64,000 bases of DNA from Glossina fuscipes (GCF_014805625.2 NW_023998431.1:488687-552686); one strand, 5' to 3'. Shown: positions 21,876 through 34,065, numbered from the stretch's first letter. A program made the numbers and translations. The notes: generated by a model from the letters alone, not told the origin.

Positions 21876-24430
21876 TTTCATATTTGCCCGCAACATACTC
21901 TCCTATTTATGCAGAAGCGAATTTCAATGATTTTATGAAAACCGTTAAAATTCGTTTTCATTGGAATTGGTTTTTTAATTTAATTTCTGCGCATACCTGT
22001 ATGATAATATGAAAAATCGTATTAATTCTTGAGAATTAATCGATGAAATTTCTCATTAATACTGAATTAAAATAAATAAAAAAGTACAAGTATGCCGCTG
22101 CCTTTCAAAGCCCTAAGTCGAATCTTGGATGCCCACTCCTAGCCTAAAATGCAAATGTATCAACATTTCTTTTTTTGTTTTCTTTGTTTTGCGTTAATCT
22201 CTTGATCGGACTATCCATGTATTACTAAGAATTATTGTGCCGACCATTACATGAGTTTTTATTACATTTCTTAATCTTCTTCGTATGAAATTAATCAAAA
22301 ATGTTTATTAGTAAAATAAAAAAACCAATTTCAATTTTTCAAGAGCGTATATTTTTCTTAATTAAACAGACATACACATACACGCACACAGACTGTCTGC
22401 CAGTTTTCGGATTATACCTAAAGACACTGAAACCTATAGACAGATAGAAATATAACCGAACACAGATCAGTTTTCAATATTACGGTAGTCAAAAATATTC
22501 ATAGTTTACTATGTTCAAAACTGTGTTTCAGTGCACAACCAAAATTAATGATAAAGTTAATAGATCGTCAAGTTTGCCTGGCTAGTTAATAATAAAATAA
22601 AAATAGCAAAGCTTTGGATGTCGGCTTTCAACATATATAATTTTATGCATCAGTTATTTTATTTATTAACATTTATAGGATATTATTTAAAAATAGTCGT
22701 TGACGATAATTACGGTAATCACGCAAAGCAGTTTCGCTGCTATTGAATTTTGCATTTATTGAAAGGATATATAGAAAACATTTTTACGCACACATTAATC
22801 CTTCCCTGTATTAAGTGTACATAAAACCGCAATCATTTGCTCTACCAAACAGTAATGTGGAAAATATTGTTGCCAACAATTATTTGGTTCACTTTATAAT
22901 TTTTCAAATGCCATTAAACTATAGCTATAGATGGGTAGAAAATATCGTAATTATTATTAAATTAAAACAAGACAGCGTAATATAATAAGAGTATGCGATA
23001 CCTTTAAAATTTTTAATTGAAATTATTCATTGACAGCTATTTTGCTCACCACTTTAAAATACTTTTATATAGGCAGTCACCGACAATTATCAAAAATTTG
23101 TGTGGGCAACCAACAAATTGCGTTTAATTTAATGAAAATTTGTTTTTTTTTTCTTTAATAGAAGACAATCTTTTTTTAATGGTGTCCAAAGGAGTTAACT
23201 TATGAACATTCACCCACGTATCACGCAAAAATGTAGAAGAACTGAATAATAAGCTGACATTTAAATCGGTTATCTTTAAATAAAAATGGGTGTAATTCGC
23301 CTACGAACGTAAGGTTTATATTTTAAAAAGGAAAAAAAAGTGATCACTTTGTTAAGAAAAAGTTAAAACAATAAAAAAAATTAAGAGAAATACTCAATTT
23401 CTAACGGTTACAGTGATTGTCGAAAAATATTAAGACGAAATTAATGATTGTTTTTTGCAAAAGCCATGGTCAGCCAGCCCAGTAATTCGAGTTGTTTCAG
23501 TCATGATCGCTTTTTCTCTTTCTCTATTAAAGTCCAACTATCTTTGGGTTTTTGAAAAGTACATTTAAATTCATTAGTACATCGAACTTCAATATACATT
23601 GAAGTGGATCGGTGTATATGTACGATTTTGGATGAGAGTCCCGATCCCTTTAATATTGACATGTTTGTAAGTATGGTAAGTAATAGGTATTCAAGATTCG
23701 TTCCAAAACGAAAGTTTTAATGAACGTTTTCAATTTAAAAATGTACTTATTTTGTAGCATATATTTTGGGGTTAAAATAATTTCTTTATTCATTAAATAT
23801 TTACTAAAACTAATGGATTTCTTTTGTGATCTAAATGCATAAATAAATAATAATAAAATGCTCTATTAAAAGTTTAAAATAAATTAAAAGTTAATTATGA
23901 CCTACATTACTGATGGCCAGGATATGCTGACTTTGTACCATATTATCATCATGGACAATAGAAGGTGAAATAATTTAGTTTATTAAAATGATCAACCTAC
24001 GGTCACATTTTATATAAACAGAACTTTCATTGATTTGTTACATCTTAGATACGTCGGCATATCTTCGACAATTTTAAGGGAGTATATTACTAAAAATCAA
24101 TTAACTTTTACAATTAAAAGCATACTAGAAATAATTCTTCGAATTTTTCAAGTTCTTTTTGATCCTCTGAATACTATATAAAATTGGCTGAACGTATCAA
24201 AGATGCCTTTAGAGGCACTTTTCTGAAAAACAATATTTTCGTGACTTTTCGACAGGTAGTTGGAAATATATGCATACATATATATATAGATTCATCCATT
24301 TTGTAATTCGGAAACACATCTGATTGAGATTTAGATCAAATTTTTATTCAACATACTATTTGGACCTTTCCATGATATGTGGCCGCATACAGAAGTTAAT
24401 AGACTTTTTAGTTAAGGCTTCGTAATAAAA
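21876..24430. other. unassigned AT-rich stretch
   Basis: No host gene or recognisable transposon protein. The sequence is AT-rich throughout. A patch near 22361-22440 has CA-rich words and ACAGACTGTCTGCC, and 23580-23660 has TGGATCGGTG and TGAGAGTCCCGATCC, which may be repeat scraps too short to assign. Confidence 0.5.
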
Positions 24431-24755
24431 GACTATTGCCCGTTTGGTGTAAAGAAAGCACGTCTGATGTTCGTAAATGAGTTTTGCGAATACAAAAATA
24501 GACGTTTGGACATAGTTCGTGGGCTAAAAACATCATTTTTGACCATGAAAATGGCTTGGCAGTTACCTTCAATGTAGAACGTGATTATAGATTTTTGGTG
24601 ACAAAAAGTGCCTACGTGCCACAAAGATAATACGATAGATTAACTCTATTGGGCTTTCTACTACACGGTTAGAGTTGGGAGCGAATTGGCTTACTGTAAT
24701 AAACCGCGAACATCCAATGACCTTACTCAGCAAGATTACTCGTGTTATCAATCAT
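24431..24755 (+). pseudogene. Tc3-like transposase remnant, copy 1
   Basis: Plus-strand translation across several frames gives the ordered motifs of the insect Tc3-like transposase. HENGLAVTFN then RDYRFLV corresponds to ENxxGxAVTVNxxRYRxML. Near 24617-24650 CH and TID match the CHTAxxTIDLL block. At 24690-24745 NKPRTSNDLTQQDYS matches NWPPRSCDLTPLDYF. The order is right but spacing is lost through deletions and frameshifts, and the catalytic acidic residue after the CDLTP motif cannot be checked. Repeat A begins immediately after, at 24757. A second remnant of the same type is at 42930-43250. Confidence 0.65.
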
Positions 24756-24756
24756 T

Positions 24757-24970
24757 CTACCCTACAACACTTATGGTGCAGGATATATTAAGCTTGTGCC
24801 CAGAACGACTCACCAATTTTTTATTATGCCAATCGATTCAAACGTTTTTAAGAGTGTCTGTCCGTTTTATTTTTTGTATTCAACCTACAGGCCGTTTGGC
24901 TTGGTTCGGACCATTTTTTCAATCACGTCCCATATAACGCATAATCTTGATTCGTCGTTATAAAAAGACG
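24757..24970 (+). repeat. repeat A copy, left part (interrupted by NUMT)
   Basis: The head reads CTACCCTACAACACTTATGG, ATATTAAGCTTGTGCC. It continues through GCCAATCGATTCAAACG, CTGTCCGTTT and GACCATTTTTTCAATCACGT CCCATATAACG, the usual order of repeat A blocks. It stops where mitochondrial ND2-like sequence starts (about 24970) and resumes at about 25430. Confidence 0.75.
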
Positions 24971-25428
24971 TATTGTAATTTGTAAAATTTCGGGACAAAA
25001 ATTTAATCCTCCAATAGCTCCAATTATTGCAGATAAAACTGTTTTAATAATTGACATATTAGATAAAAAGTTTAGAAATTAATAATAAAGGAGCCACTTT
25101 TTCGTCATGTTAATAATAGTGAGTCTATTCTTGATAAACCTTCAATTACAGTCGGGAAGCAAAAATGAAATGGGGCTGATTGTCTTTCTTTAAGTATATA
25201 AAATGATAATAATAATAAAAATCCTTCTGTAGAGTAAATAGTTTTTTTATTAAATTCAAGTACAATTATGATAACAGAAAATAAAAGAATAGATAAAAGA
25301 TGAGAACAATAAAAAATAAAACATTAATCTTTAAACCTGTTCAAACTCCTAATTGCGACTTCGAAAAAATTGTGGTTATTGATCCAAAAAATGAAATCAT
25401 TAAAAATAAAATAATGTAATAACTATAT
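24970..25428 (-). pseudogene. nuclear copy of mitochondrial ND2 (NUMT)
   Basis: On the minus strand, reading with the invertebrate mitochondrial code, the sequence gives QLGVWTGLKIN (compare SWLGAWMGLEIN of insect ND2). After a divergent or partly deleted stretch it gives SAPFHFCFPTVIEGLS, then DSLLLMTW, then LSAIIGAIGGLN. These are the conserved ND2 blocks in the right order. TGA stands where ND2 has tryptophan (for example in GVWTG and MTW), so the DNA comes from mitochondria and cannot be a nuclear-coded gene. Frameshifts and substitutions (W to C after FHF) show decay. It covers roughly the first half to two thirds of ND2. It lies inside a repeat A copy. Confidence 0.85.
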
Positions 25429-25429
25429 G

Positions 25430-25860
25430 ATGAAAAGGTCCAATTGGCAGTACTTCGTGATGAAAATTCATTCATAACAATAATCTGACGTAGAAACTAC
25501 CCCATACCGAAGTTTGGACGCCAACCCCTTATAAAAATCCTTATCGTAAATAAGGCTTTATATAAAAGCACGCCCTTCCAGGGCGACAAAACCTAATTTG
25601 TGGTTTATTATGATGGAAGCAACTGGAAAATAATAAAAGCGTTGACAAGTATATTAAGTTTTCGGAATTTAGACCACCTTGACGATTGAGTATCCTCCAA
25701 TGAATGAATGCTTTCATGAAAATTATGCATTCATATAAAAATAATGTATAATATTATCTATGTATATAAAAAAATAATGTATAATATCTAATGTATTACT
25801 TAAGTAAGCGAAACGGTGTACGGTATCTAAAGGCTGGCCATGCCCGATTGTCCGGCAATA
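25430..25860 (+). repeat. repeat A copy, right part (continuation after NUMT)
   Basis: Resumes with AGGTCCAATTGGCAGTACTT, CGTGATGAAAATTCATTCAT and the TTTGGACGCC block, then TCCTCCAATGAATG...TTTCATGAAAATT. It ends with GGTGTACGGTATCTAAAGGC and TGGCCATGCCCGATTGT, the standard tail. With 24757-24970 it makes one copy split by the NUMT. Confidence 0.7.
25732..25792. repeat. imperfect tandem duplication within repeat A
   Basis: AATAATGTATAATAT occurs twice about 35 bp apart, each followed by CTA/TCTA words, giving a local tandem duplication. Confidence 0.6.
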
Positions 25861-26071
25861 AGTAAAATAAAAGAATATTCTCATTGATAACTTTAACGGT
25901 TGAGGTTCTATTACAAATGAAAAGAAAAAACCGACTTATTTTATGACCCTCTACGCACATTAACAATAATCCAAAAGGCTTCCTTGTGATGTAAGCCAAT
26001 ATTCACCAATTTATAGGGTGCGACTACCGGAATAATTAAGGTAAGGATTTGAAAAACAAAACCTCATAACA

Positions 26072-26095
26072 CCCCCCCCGCGGGGGGCGGGGGGC
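26072..26095. repeat. C-run/G-run palindrome
   Basis: Eight C, then GCG-type centre, six G, C, six G, C: a block of 24 nt made only of C and G inside AT-rich DNA. The C-run and the first G-run can pair into a GC-only hairpin, and the G-runs could take part in quadruplex folding. Nothing else like it is seen in the window. Confidence 0.85.
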
Positions 26096-28034
26096 TGTAT
26101 CCATGCTTTGATCGTTATTGCCCTGACAAGAGAAAGTGATTATCATATCGGGAATATTGCTAGGCAGTGATTGCATACCGTATTAATCGTAGTAATTGTA
26201 CCTTTATTGTAATATGTAGCCGTCTGCAAACTTATAATTTTATGAAACATATACTCTGTCCTTTTGGTTGCGTACATTCTTCCACTTGCAAGTTCATCAA
26301 TTAACTTAACCTTTGAAAAAACGCATTCACTTCGCCAATTTTTTAAATGTTAATAGGTTATAATTAAATACGAGAAATATGACATATATTTACACGCTAT
26401 CGTTTGTTTGTTTTATTTCGATAATGATAATAATTTTGTCGCACTGCGTTCGTTAACTTTAACATTCTATAGCTCAATCTAATCCGGCTTAATCCGGTTT
26501 GAACGAGAATTTTCGTTTAGACGATATACGCGTAATAAATAATCCTTCTTTATCCTTTATAATAAACTACTCTTCTATTTTTTTTTTTATTTTTTTTTTT
26601 TAATTTAAAATAATTTGAGTTTGTTTTGCTTATATTTGTTCATCAGTCCTCTAGTTTTAGAAATAGTTTCGTTTTGTTTTTTTTTTTTTGGGTTTTTTTG
26701 TTTTTTTTTTTTTGTTTTTAAACTTTTTTCTCATAGCTATTGCAAACACTAACATGCCTACATTGGCAACAATGTAACTTGTCAGCACTTTTAAGAGGAC
26801 GATGAAATATAAATCTATGCACATATATATCATATATATCTACGGTAAGGTTATACTCGTATACTTTGTTTTGCTTCATTTCATTCAATTTCACTAATAG
26901 CTGCCCCATAGCATTAAATCGCCTTCGTCGTGCATACAAACGTGCATATATTCTTGATGCACCAAGGTACATATTTGCATGTACGACAGGCGTGTGCATG
27001 TTTACAAATTCTTTCTATTTATATTATATTGTCTACAATGCAGAGTAAGAAGAATTTTTAGTGCATATAAATATATATATATATATACATATATATATTC
27101 CGCCGTTAGGCATGCATAGAAATGTTGGAAGCCTTCTTTTAATTGCAAATATGAAAAATGTTAGAATACCTTTTCGGATAGACCAATAAATGGAACTTAA
27201 AACAAAAGATTTAACGGTAAAAGGATCTTGAATTTATTTTATTATTCTTTTTCGTAAATTTGATTTATATTAATTGTCTACTAGCTATTGATTATTGCCT
27301 TTTGCATTTAACTCAAAAATGATGGCCGAGTATATTCATATGTATAAAAGTGCGGATGATTCTAGTCCAATTCGAAATATGAGAATTGTTAAGAAATTTA
27401 ATATTCAATATTTAGAATCTCATATATGCATGCAAATGCATATATTAATATATACATATGCCTACATTAGGCTCCGTAAATTGTTAATACTGTACAAGCA
27501 CTCAATAAACTGGATGTCAACTGAAAACTTTCAACTATGATAACTATGTCAATCAAAGAAAGAGAAAGAAAGAGTAAAAGAATTCGATTTAGAGTATACG
27601 TTTATTTATGTGTACAGGCGCACATGCAAATATTTTTATTAAATGTAAATTTATCGAAATTGATTTAAAATCCGGATGGAATGAATCTAGTAGCCTTCAA
27701 AAACAATAAAATAAAACCCGCGCTTAACTCCTTTCACACAAGATGAAAGCCAACAATACTGCAAATATAATACTACATCAGAATGAAAAATATCGGATCG
27801 CCACTATATGGAGTCATTAAATGTATCATATGCCCTAGCACTTGGGCGACTTTTCTTCTAGACGGATATATACGTATTCCACGCCAGTTCTGGTGAGGAT
27901 ATATGAAATTTGTGAAGATCTATGCAACTACTAGAGGCAAGATTACTACGGATTTTTTTTAGTACATCGGAATCTGAATCACTTTCTGCAGCAATGAGTG
28001 CATATCTGTCCGTCTAATGCTGTCTGTCTAATGC
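26096..28034. other. unassigned stretch with T-rich simple sequence
   Basis: Holds T-rich simple sequence at 26578-26602 and 26676-26730, an AT run at 27070-27099, and no recognisable gene. Frames at 26718-26999 and 27295-27540 have no known domain. A patch near 27786-27900 (ATCGGATCGCCACTATATGG, GACGGATATATACG) may be a weak repeat A scrap. Confidence 0.5.
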
Positions 28035-28440
28035 TAGCCTATGTATTTTTATGATAAAATTTGATACGCCGACATTAGTTAGTCCATGGCTGAACGTCAT
28101 CGAATATAAATTAAGTATACTTGTAAGTTCAGTCTACATACAACGAATAAAGTCGTTATATCGAAGCATTCGCAATTTTGAACATCTTTCGATGAAAGTC
28201 GCTGAAAACTACAATTTTCGCATACTAAGTAATTGTAGAAAATTTCGTTAAGTTTCGCATAACATAATTTTTAAACTTTTCTGATGAAAATTTGTTTTCG
28301 GATTATTGATTTGGCAGTTAAATTTATGGACCAGATTGATCTATTTTCCGGTTACTTTGGCCAGGGGAAGTGAAGATTTCACATAGAAAAGGTAAAGTAC
28401 AAAATCGTAAAGATGTGAGGTAACTAATGGTCGGTCTGTT
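28035..28440 (+). repeat. repeat A copy, tail half (subtype with ATTTGGCAG block)
   Basis: Starts with AAAATTTGATACGCCGACAT and contains GATTTGGCAGTTAAATTTAT then GGACCAGATTGATCTATTTT. It ends AGATGTGAGGTAACTAATGG then TCGGTCTG followed by a T-rich run. The same internal blocks occur in order at 57680-58185, so these two copies form a subtype. Confidence 0.7.
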
Positions 28441-28959
28441 TTTATTTTTTTTTTTATTTTTATTAAAAATAACGAAAAAAACGCTCTTCCGGCTGTATTC
28501 CGGACGTCTTGCCCACTAAGCTATAGGATTGCGACCTAGATTTTAACAATTTCACTTTAAATATTACAAGTTTTACATATCTATGTATGGAACAGCAGAA
28601 AGTAGAAAGTATAATCTAAAATTTGAAAAAAATTACTTAAGCTGATATGGTTTTTTTGTGACTCTTTGGAGAACATGCAAATGCTAATTTTCTTTTAAGA
28701 TTTGCTATCTCTCTTTAACAATTCTACACTCAAGTTGTATCGTGAAATGAAATAAAGTTTATGTTCGTCTTTTATCGGATTTAAAAGTGATGTACAATTC
28801 GAGTAAGTTTCGAGCCCGCATCGCCAATTTGACGACTCTAAAGACTCGCTGCTTAGTACTTGTTTGCAGGCCAGCATTATGTTTATATGATACAAGAGAT
28901 TTCGCATTCGAAATGGTGTTCTGCTTACTTGTTTATAATACAGTAAATTTGGCCCATTT
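28441..28959. other. unassigned stretch
   Basis: Begins in T-rich simple sequence and contains no recognised gene or element. Confidence 0.5.
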
Positions 28960-29340
28960 GAACCAAGTTTTTTACATCAGCTTAGTACGCCGTAATACCA
29001 CTATTGAATGGTTCCTTTTTTTTTTGTCGAAAAATTGTGAATATGGCAAACTATTTTCATAGCACGACTGTTTCCGAAATAAGGTTTTATTATATGGGGA
29101 AACATTGTAAAAACGATCTGATTCAATGCACCATAGACAAGGTACGTTTTTGAGCTAGAACAAGTCTGTGCACTAAATTTTGTCATCATATCTCAATAAT
29201 TATCACGTGCAGTTAGAAAAATTGAAAAGCTTCTGTCGATCGGCCGATATGAAAAAGGGGTGGATCTATCGTAAGCCCTATCTAGGTACTATACTGTACA
29301 CTTGGATTGCGTATCACAAATGGTCCACGGTATAAAAAGC
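28960..29340 (-). repeat. repeat A copy, head half, minus orientation
   Basis: In minus orientation the head reads TTATACCGTGGACCATTTGT, then GCTTACGATAGATCCACCCC. Further in, plus-strand words CACTAAATTTTGTCATCATA and TCTCAATAATT match the ATTTTGATGAAATTTGG region of other copies. Confidence 0.6.
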
Positions 29341-30754
29341 ATTTTCAATTGCTTCAATTGTTCGCAACTTCTCACTCTGTATGGCAGGAGAAATCAACAC
29401 AAACACCGAACAACTATTGAAATCATAGTGGCGATGAACACATGCGAACTATTATTGGTAGAGATACGATAACAACATAAAAAACTTGAAACTTAAAGAG
29501 CTACAGGTCGCTGGCAACGGAAAACGTATTTAATTTTCTTCCCGGCAGCAAAGAAAAATAAACATAAATGAAAATGAAAATGAAAATCGAAAATTTGCTA
29601 TTTCTACAACAATTCTCTTACTCAATGGATGCGTGCAAGCAATCATTCATAAATCACCCAGTAATGACCCAACAGTTCGGTTGGTTAAGGATGTCATGCA
29701 TTTTACTGTGTAAAGCATTGCACTACTTCGTGCTACATACTTGTAAGAGGTGCTGATATCTTTGCAATCGTTGGCAGGATATTTAATAACATTGTTGCGA
29801 GTCTACTAGCATAATTTAAAGTGTTACACATTTTGCTTGTATGTCGAACAATGCAAGAACATTACCTTTATGAACCTTGTTAAATTAAAACTTGGAAATC
29901 GTTGTGACTTCGATTATCGCAATCACCGAGAGATTGGCAGGCACGTTATGGGAGTAATCTTAGATTTGCGGAATCATTTTCAATTGCAACTCGATCTAGA
30001 AACATCTGTCGGTCTGTTAGTTGAATTAATTCATTTTAAGATTCCACTAAATTGATTCCCAATCAATAAAACATTAAGAATTACTTTTTCAAATTCTAAT
30101 TTTTCACATTTTTCAGACTAAGATATCGGCTAAATTCCTTATAACCGGCAAAAACTTTTAATTAGAACTCTGCCTCCTAGTATTGTTCGTTTATTAAACT
30201 TTTCATTATGTATCGAAACATCTTTATTACATATAATATATGATTTGATTTAGTACACACGCTGTGCGATATTATTTGTGAGTATATGAAGAAGACGTGC
30301 TGCCAATGTGTTTACACGGCTGTCAACGATATATTGTGGGTCTTGTACACGTTAGGAACGATATATCAAGTTGAGATCTTCCAAAAACTCGCTTTGCGTA
30401 CGTGACCGTAAATCTTATCCTGCAGGTATTTTGACGATTGCACAATCTGGCAAGATATAAAAAAATAAAAAAAAATTTTTAACACAATCCTGTCGCGGCG
30501 GCGAAATTATTCAAAGTCAGTAAATGATTTACACGCAAAGCAAACAAAGTTGAATCAAAGTTGAAACTTGCGACTTGAGATTCTTTTTCTCAAGCTTGCC
30601 CGTACCGCTGACTCCTTCAAGTTTCGTCCGATTGCCAAGAAATAAAAAAAAAGAAATACCTAAAAATAAGAGTAAGAAAAAAAAAAGTTGTAAAAAATGT
30701 AAAAACAAAATGAAAATCGAAAAGAAATGCAAAAAATAAAAGAAAACAAGTAAA
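29341..30754. other. unassigned stretch
   Basis: No gene recognised. A 72-codon plus frame at 29837-30055 and a 62-codon plus frame at 29568-29756 have no known domain. A-rich sequence lies at 30460-30480 and 30640-30745. Confidence 0.5.
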
Positions 30755-31050
30755 AACGCTACAGTAGCGCAAGGCGCATCCCTAAGAACACCCCGGACCA
30801 TACGAAAAGGTGGTTTGATTCGAGGCGTTTCACAACAGCGTTTGCCCTATGGCCAAGACACGTCAGCGTACCAAATTTCACTTAAATACCCAAAAATTGC
30901 GACCTGTCACTTGAACGAAAAAAAAGGAAAGGCATGACGCACTGACAAGATCGATTCAGAAAGCGTTTCTAAATCGATCGTCCTAATGAAAAGTGGGCCT
31001 ATGTCAAATTTTTCTGCATATTGCATACATCGGCACCAACTTACCCAACA
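30755..31050 (-). repeat. repeat A copy, head half, minus orientation
   Basis: Contains CAACAGCGTTTGCCCTATGG, ACACGTCAGCGTACCAAATT, AAATTGCGACCTGTCACTTG, AAGATCGATTCAGAAAGCG and GCATATTGCATACATCGGCA in the same order as the copies at 14395 and 53350. Confidence 0.7.
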
Positions 31051-32654
31051 GTGAATTCGGTTTGCAAATAAAATTTCAATTTTTTCATTATATTTAAAAG
31101 ACTTGTTTTGCAATTCGACAAACAAATTTCTATAAGATCGCGTCGGTTACCTTCTCTGAATATCAAGGACAGAAAGCTAGATTGAAAAAATTTTTTAAAT
31201 AATACAAGGGACTAAATTAAATGAAGACTTTCTCCTTTCACATATGCGTTCTCCATCTAACTAAATTTCTCTAGCAAACATTGCCCGAAATAGATTTTAA
31301 TCAAAAATTTTCTTGTAAGGATCGTGAGCTAATTTCAACGAATTACAATTTTTCAGTTCTATGCTCGAGTGCTTTTTGAGTGGAAAGTAGGGAACAATTT
31401 TTGCTCTTAAAAAATCTGCCAAAAATATTCTTATGTATGTTTAGATTCAAAAATCCCAATATTTTCTTCTGCATATAAAGATACAGAAGCAGTTATGCCT
31501 CTAAAGGCACAGAAAACGGTATAAGATACATAGGCCACTAATTACCTTACCAGACCCAGGACAGTGATACGCATCGACAACAATATCACATATGGAATGC
31601 TTATGGACGGGTATGTGAATAAGTGCTTGATCTAAAGAGAGTATAATTTAGTTTTTTTTTTTTTTTTTTTTTAATCCGTTTTCTTATTTTAGTTTAGTTT
31701 GAATCAGAACAACTCTTCTGATACAGTTCTGTAAAGCTCTTATAACAAATTTCAATTAAGCCGCTTAAGGCCACCAAAATAAATTTTCGTAGTCTAAGGA
31801 GGAGACAGAAATTATGTTCGCTTTATATATATACTTGCTCGTCCTTTTAATGCTTCCTAATCCTATTTCAAGTTATACTCATTCAGTGTCGCTTCTTTCA
31901 TTTGCTTGTTACACTTATTTTCTTTCTTTTTTTGCTTAGTAACAACAAAACTTGTCACAATTAAAATTTCAATTAATCTTCCATTTTAACTGCATGCAGT
32001 TATAGTGATTTCTCCTCAAGTTCTTGGTTCAGATTTCCTATCATAATTATTCGACTTGCTCTTAATTAAATGAGAGGAATTTAATAATTACATTCAACTA
32101 GAATTTATTAAATCGCCACACAAACGGCATTGATGGTACTGTGAAGAAAAGCAGTTCACTATTGGAAAGAGAATTTTGAGAATTGAATTCTAACGTGTAC
32201 ATTGAAACAGGTAAGAGAGCTTTTCTCTCTTTCGAAAGAAAGAAATAAATTCTGAGATTAACAAAGCGGGCTAAGAACGAGCAACCAAGAGTATTGGCTC
32301 TCTGACAAATCTAAGATAATCGTTTATAACAAACAGTTTTCGTCAAAATTAGACTTCGTACGAAGAGAGCTTAGATGGTTTCAAAATACTATCCGAGATG
32401 TTTATCGGCGAGAGGTGTTTAAAGAAAACATTTCAAATAGATATTGTGTTTATCTTCAATCTATTCAAAGTGTTAAACTATTATGAAGGCCGCTGAGGGT
32501 GAACGAACTACATCAAAGAACTATATCCGAATTATGTCATGAAATTTTAAAAGGCACAATGGCCTGAGAGTGGGCGAACGTGTTCATCATCTTATACTAA
32601 TCAACAGCTTAAACTCTCTATAAGGTCTCTGATGATGTACATTTCGGTATGCTA
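31051..32654. other. unassigned AT-rich stretch
   Basis: A T-run lies at 31652-31672. No gene or element protein is recognised. Confidence 0.5.
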
Positions 32655-33487
32655 AAACCAGTAAAGGCATTATCGCGGGGCAAGGTCGACTATTAGATAC
32701 CCTACGCCACTTCACCTAGTTCGCCTGTTTTAGTAGTACACCAAAAATTGTGCATTATTTTCATGCGAAGATGTACTTCTCATAGATGCCCGCATCTTCG
32801 AGACAGCCCGATACATCACACAACCTGATGCAAATTTAGCAAACTTATTTTACTTACTCACAATTTTATGATTTTTCAGCTGCCGTCACAAGAAGCTAGG
32901 AATTAGGCTTTCTTAACATATAAACGCTTGCTTCTTATGACAACCTCTACATATCTTAGTGTACAAAAAATGTGATCCAAATTCCCTACCAATAATTGTT
33001 TTTGCAATTTGCTATTATGGATCAATTTTCATCATATAATATTGAAAATTAAATCTTTTTACCATATATAGAACAAGTGTTTGCAGAAACAATTACATAA
33101 CAGGGGTTTAAAAAATATCCCCATCCGATCTATAGTTTCCATACCAATAATTTAGGATGCCGAAATACTCTTACTAAGGGAGTTTTGTTGCATAGTTCTA
33201 AAAATTACACTATTTTTTTATATAACGACTCATCCAAAAAAGATATTAATGCAAGTGCTCGAAAAAATGTAGCGATCGGAACCATTTCGAATAGCGCTCG
33301 TTCTTGTGCCAAAATACCAAATTTTGATCAAAATTTGTCAAAATTTGCGATATGTTGGTTGAACATCAAACCAAATGGACAGACGTTAGAGGGACAGACA
33401 GACAGACGGACAGGCGGAGAGAGAAGCTTGGATCTACTCATTTTAAATATAATAAACACTGTAACAAAAGTGGTGTAGGATATAAAA
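32655..33487 (-). repeat. repeat A, near full-length copy, minus orientation
   Basis: Bounded on the plus strand by AAGGTCGACTATTAGATACC CTACGCCACTTC at the left (inverted tail) and AAAAGTGGTGTAGGATATAA at the right (inverted head). The central AAAATTGTGCATTATTTTCA block, the AATTTGTCAAAATTTGCGAT region and the GACAGACAGACGGACAGGCG block are all present. The two ends carry TACCCTACGCCACTT and AAGTGGTGTAGGATA, near-perfect inverse copies of one another. Confidence 0.8.
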
Positions 33488-33732
33488 AGCACGCGAAAAA
33501 ATTGCATTCTTTCCATCTCCCACAAAAATGGGATCACTACATTTTTTTTACATCATTGCAGACATTAAGGATTACTTTTCCTCTTTAGTTTTGAAACAAA
33601 AATTTTACCGTTTTCAGTTATTCTAAGCTATTCGTAATGTGTGCTTTCATATGTTTCGACAAACATATATGTCGCGTTCAATTTGCACTTTTGCGACAGA
33701 GTAGTATGAAATAAACAAAAAAAGGAAATAAG

Positions 33733-34055
33733 GAAATTAAATTCGGTCGGGATCGAACCTTTTGTACCCATCACCGTTATCCTATAAAAGACAAAATCAA
33801 GTAAAAGAACTAAATTTTCATGCTCTATAATATGAAGTGGATGTGGCTGATTTTTTCTATTTTCAAAACTAAATTTGCTGTCGCATAGGGGTGTGGGCGT
33901 TGTAGTCGCGTCCTTGGAAAAGTTTAAGTCACTTCCAAACTCTTTTGCATATTTGTTGGCGATATCTTCATTTTATTTTTTACTTCGTGGCGTTTTGTGA
34001 TATTTCCTTTTGAGCGTTACAAACGCTCGGACAAAATTAATATACCCCTCATCCT
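33733..34055 (+). repeat. repeat B copy
   Basis: The head reads AAATTAAATTCGGTCGGGAT, CGAACCTTTTGTACCCATCA, CCGTTATCC. It is followed by TTTTCATGCTCTATAATATG and the GTGTGGGCGTTGTAGTCGCG block, each matching the copy at 36205. The far end merges with an inverted repeat C motif. Confidence 0.65.
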
Positions 34056-34065
34056 TCTTTGATGG
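33995..34065 (-). repeat. repeat C motif, minus orientation
   Basis: On the minus strand it reads GGATGAGGGGTATATTAATT, TTGTCCGAGCGTTTGTAACG, CTCAAAAGGAAATATC. The same word order is on the plus strand at 40962-41030. Too short to class. Confidence 0.55.

Noticed and set aside
26718..26999. 93-codon minus frame
   Set aside because: No domain. It starts beside T-rich simple sequence and overlaps a plus-strand frame.
33185..33588. Overlapping frames with RQTDRRT-type segments
   Set aside because: They are translations of the GACAGACAGACGGACAGG part of repeat A.
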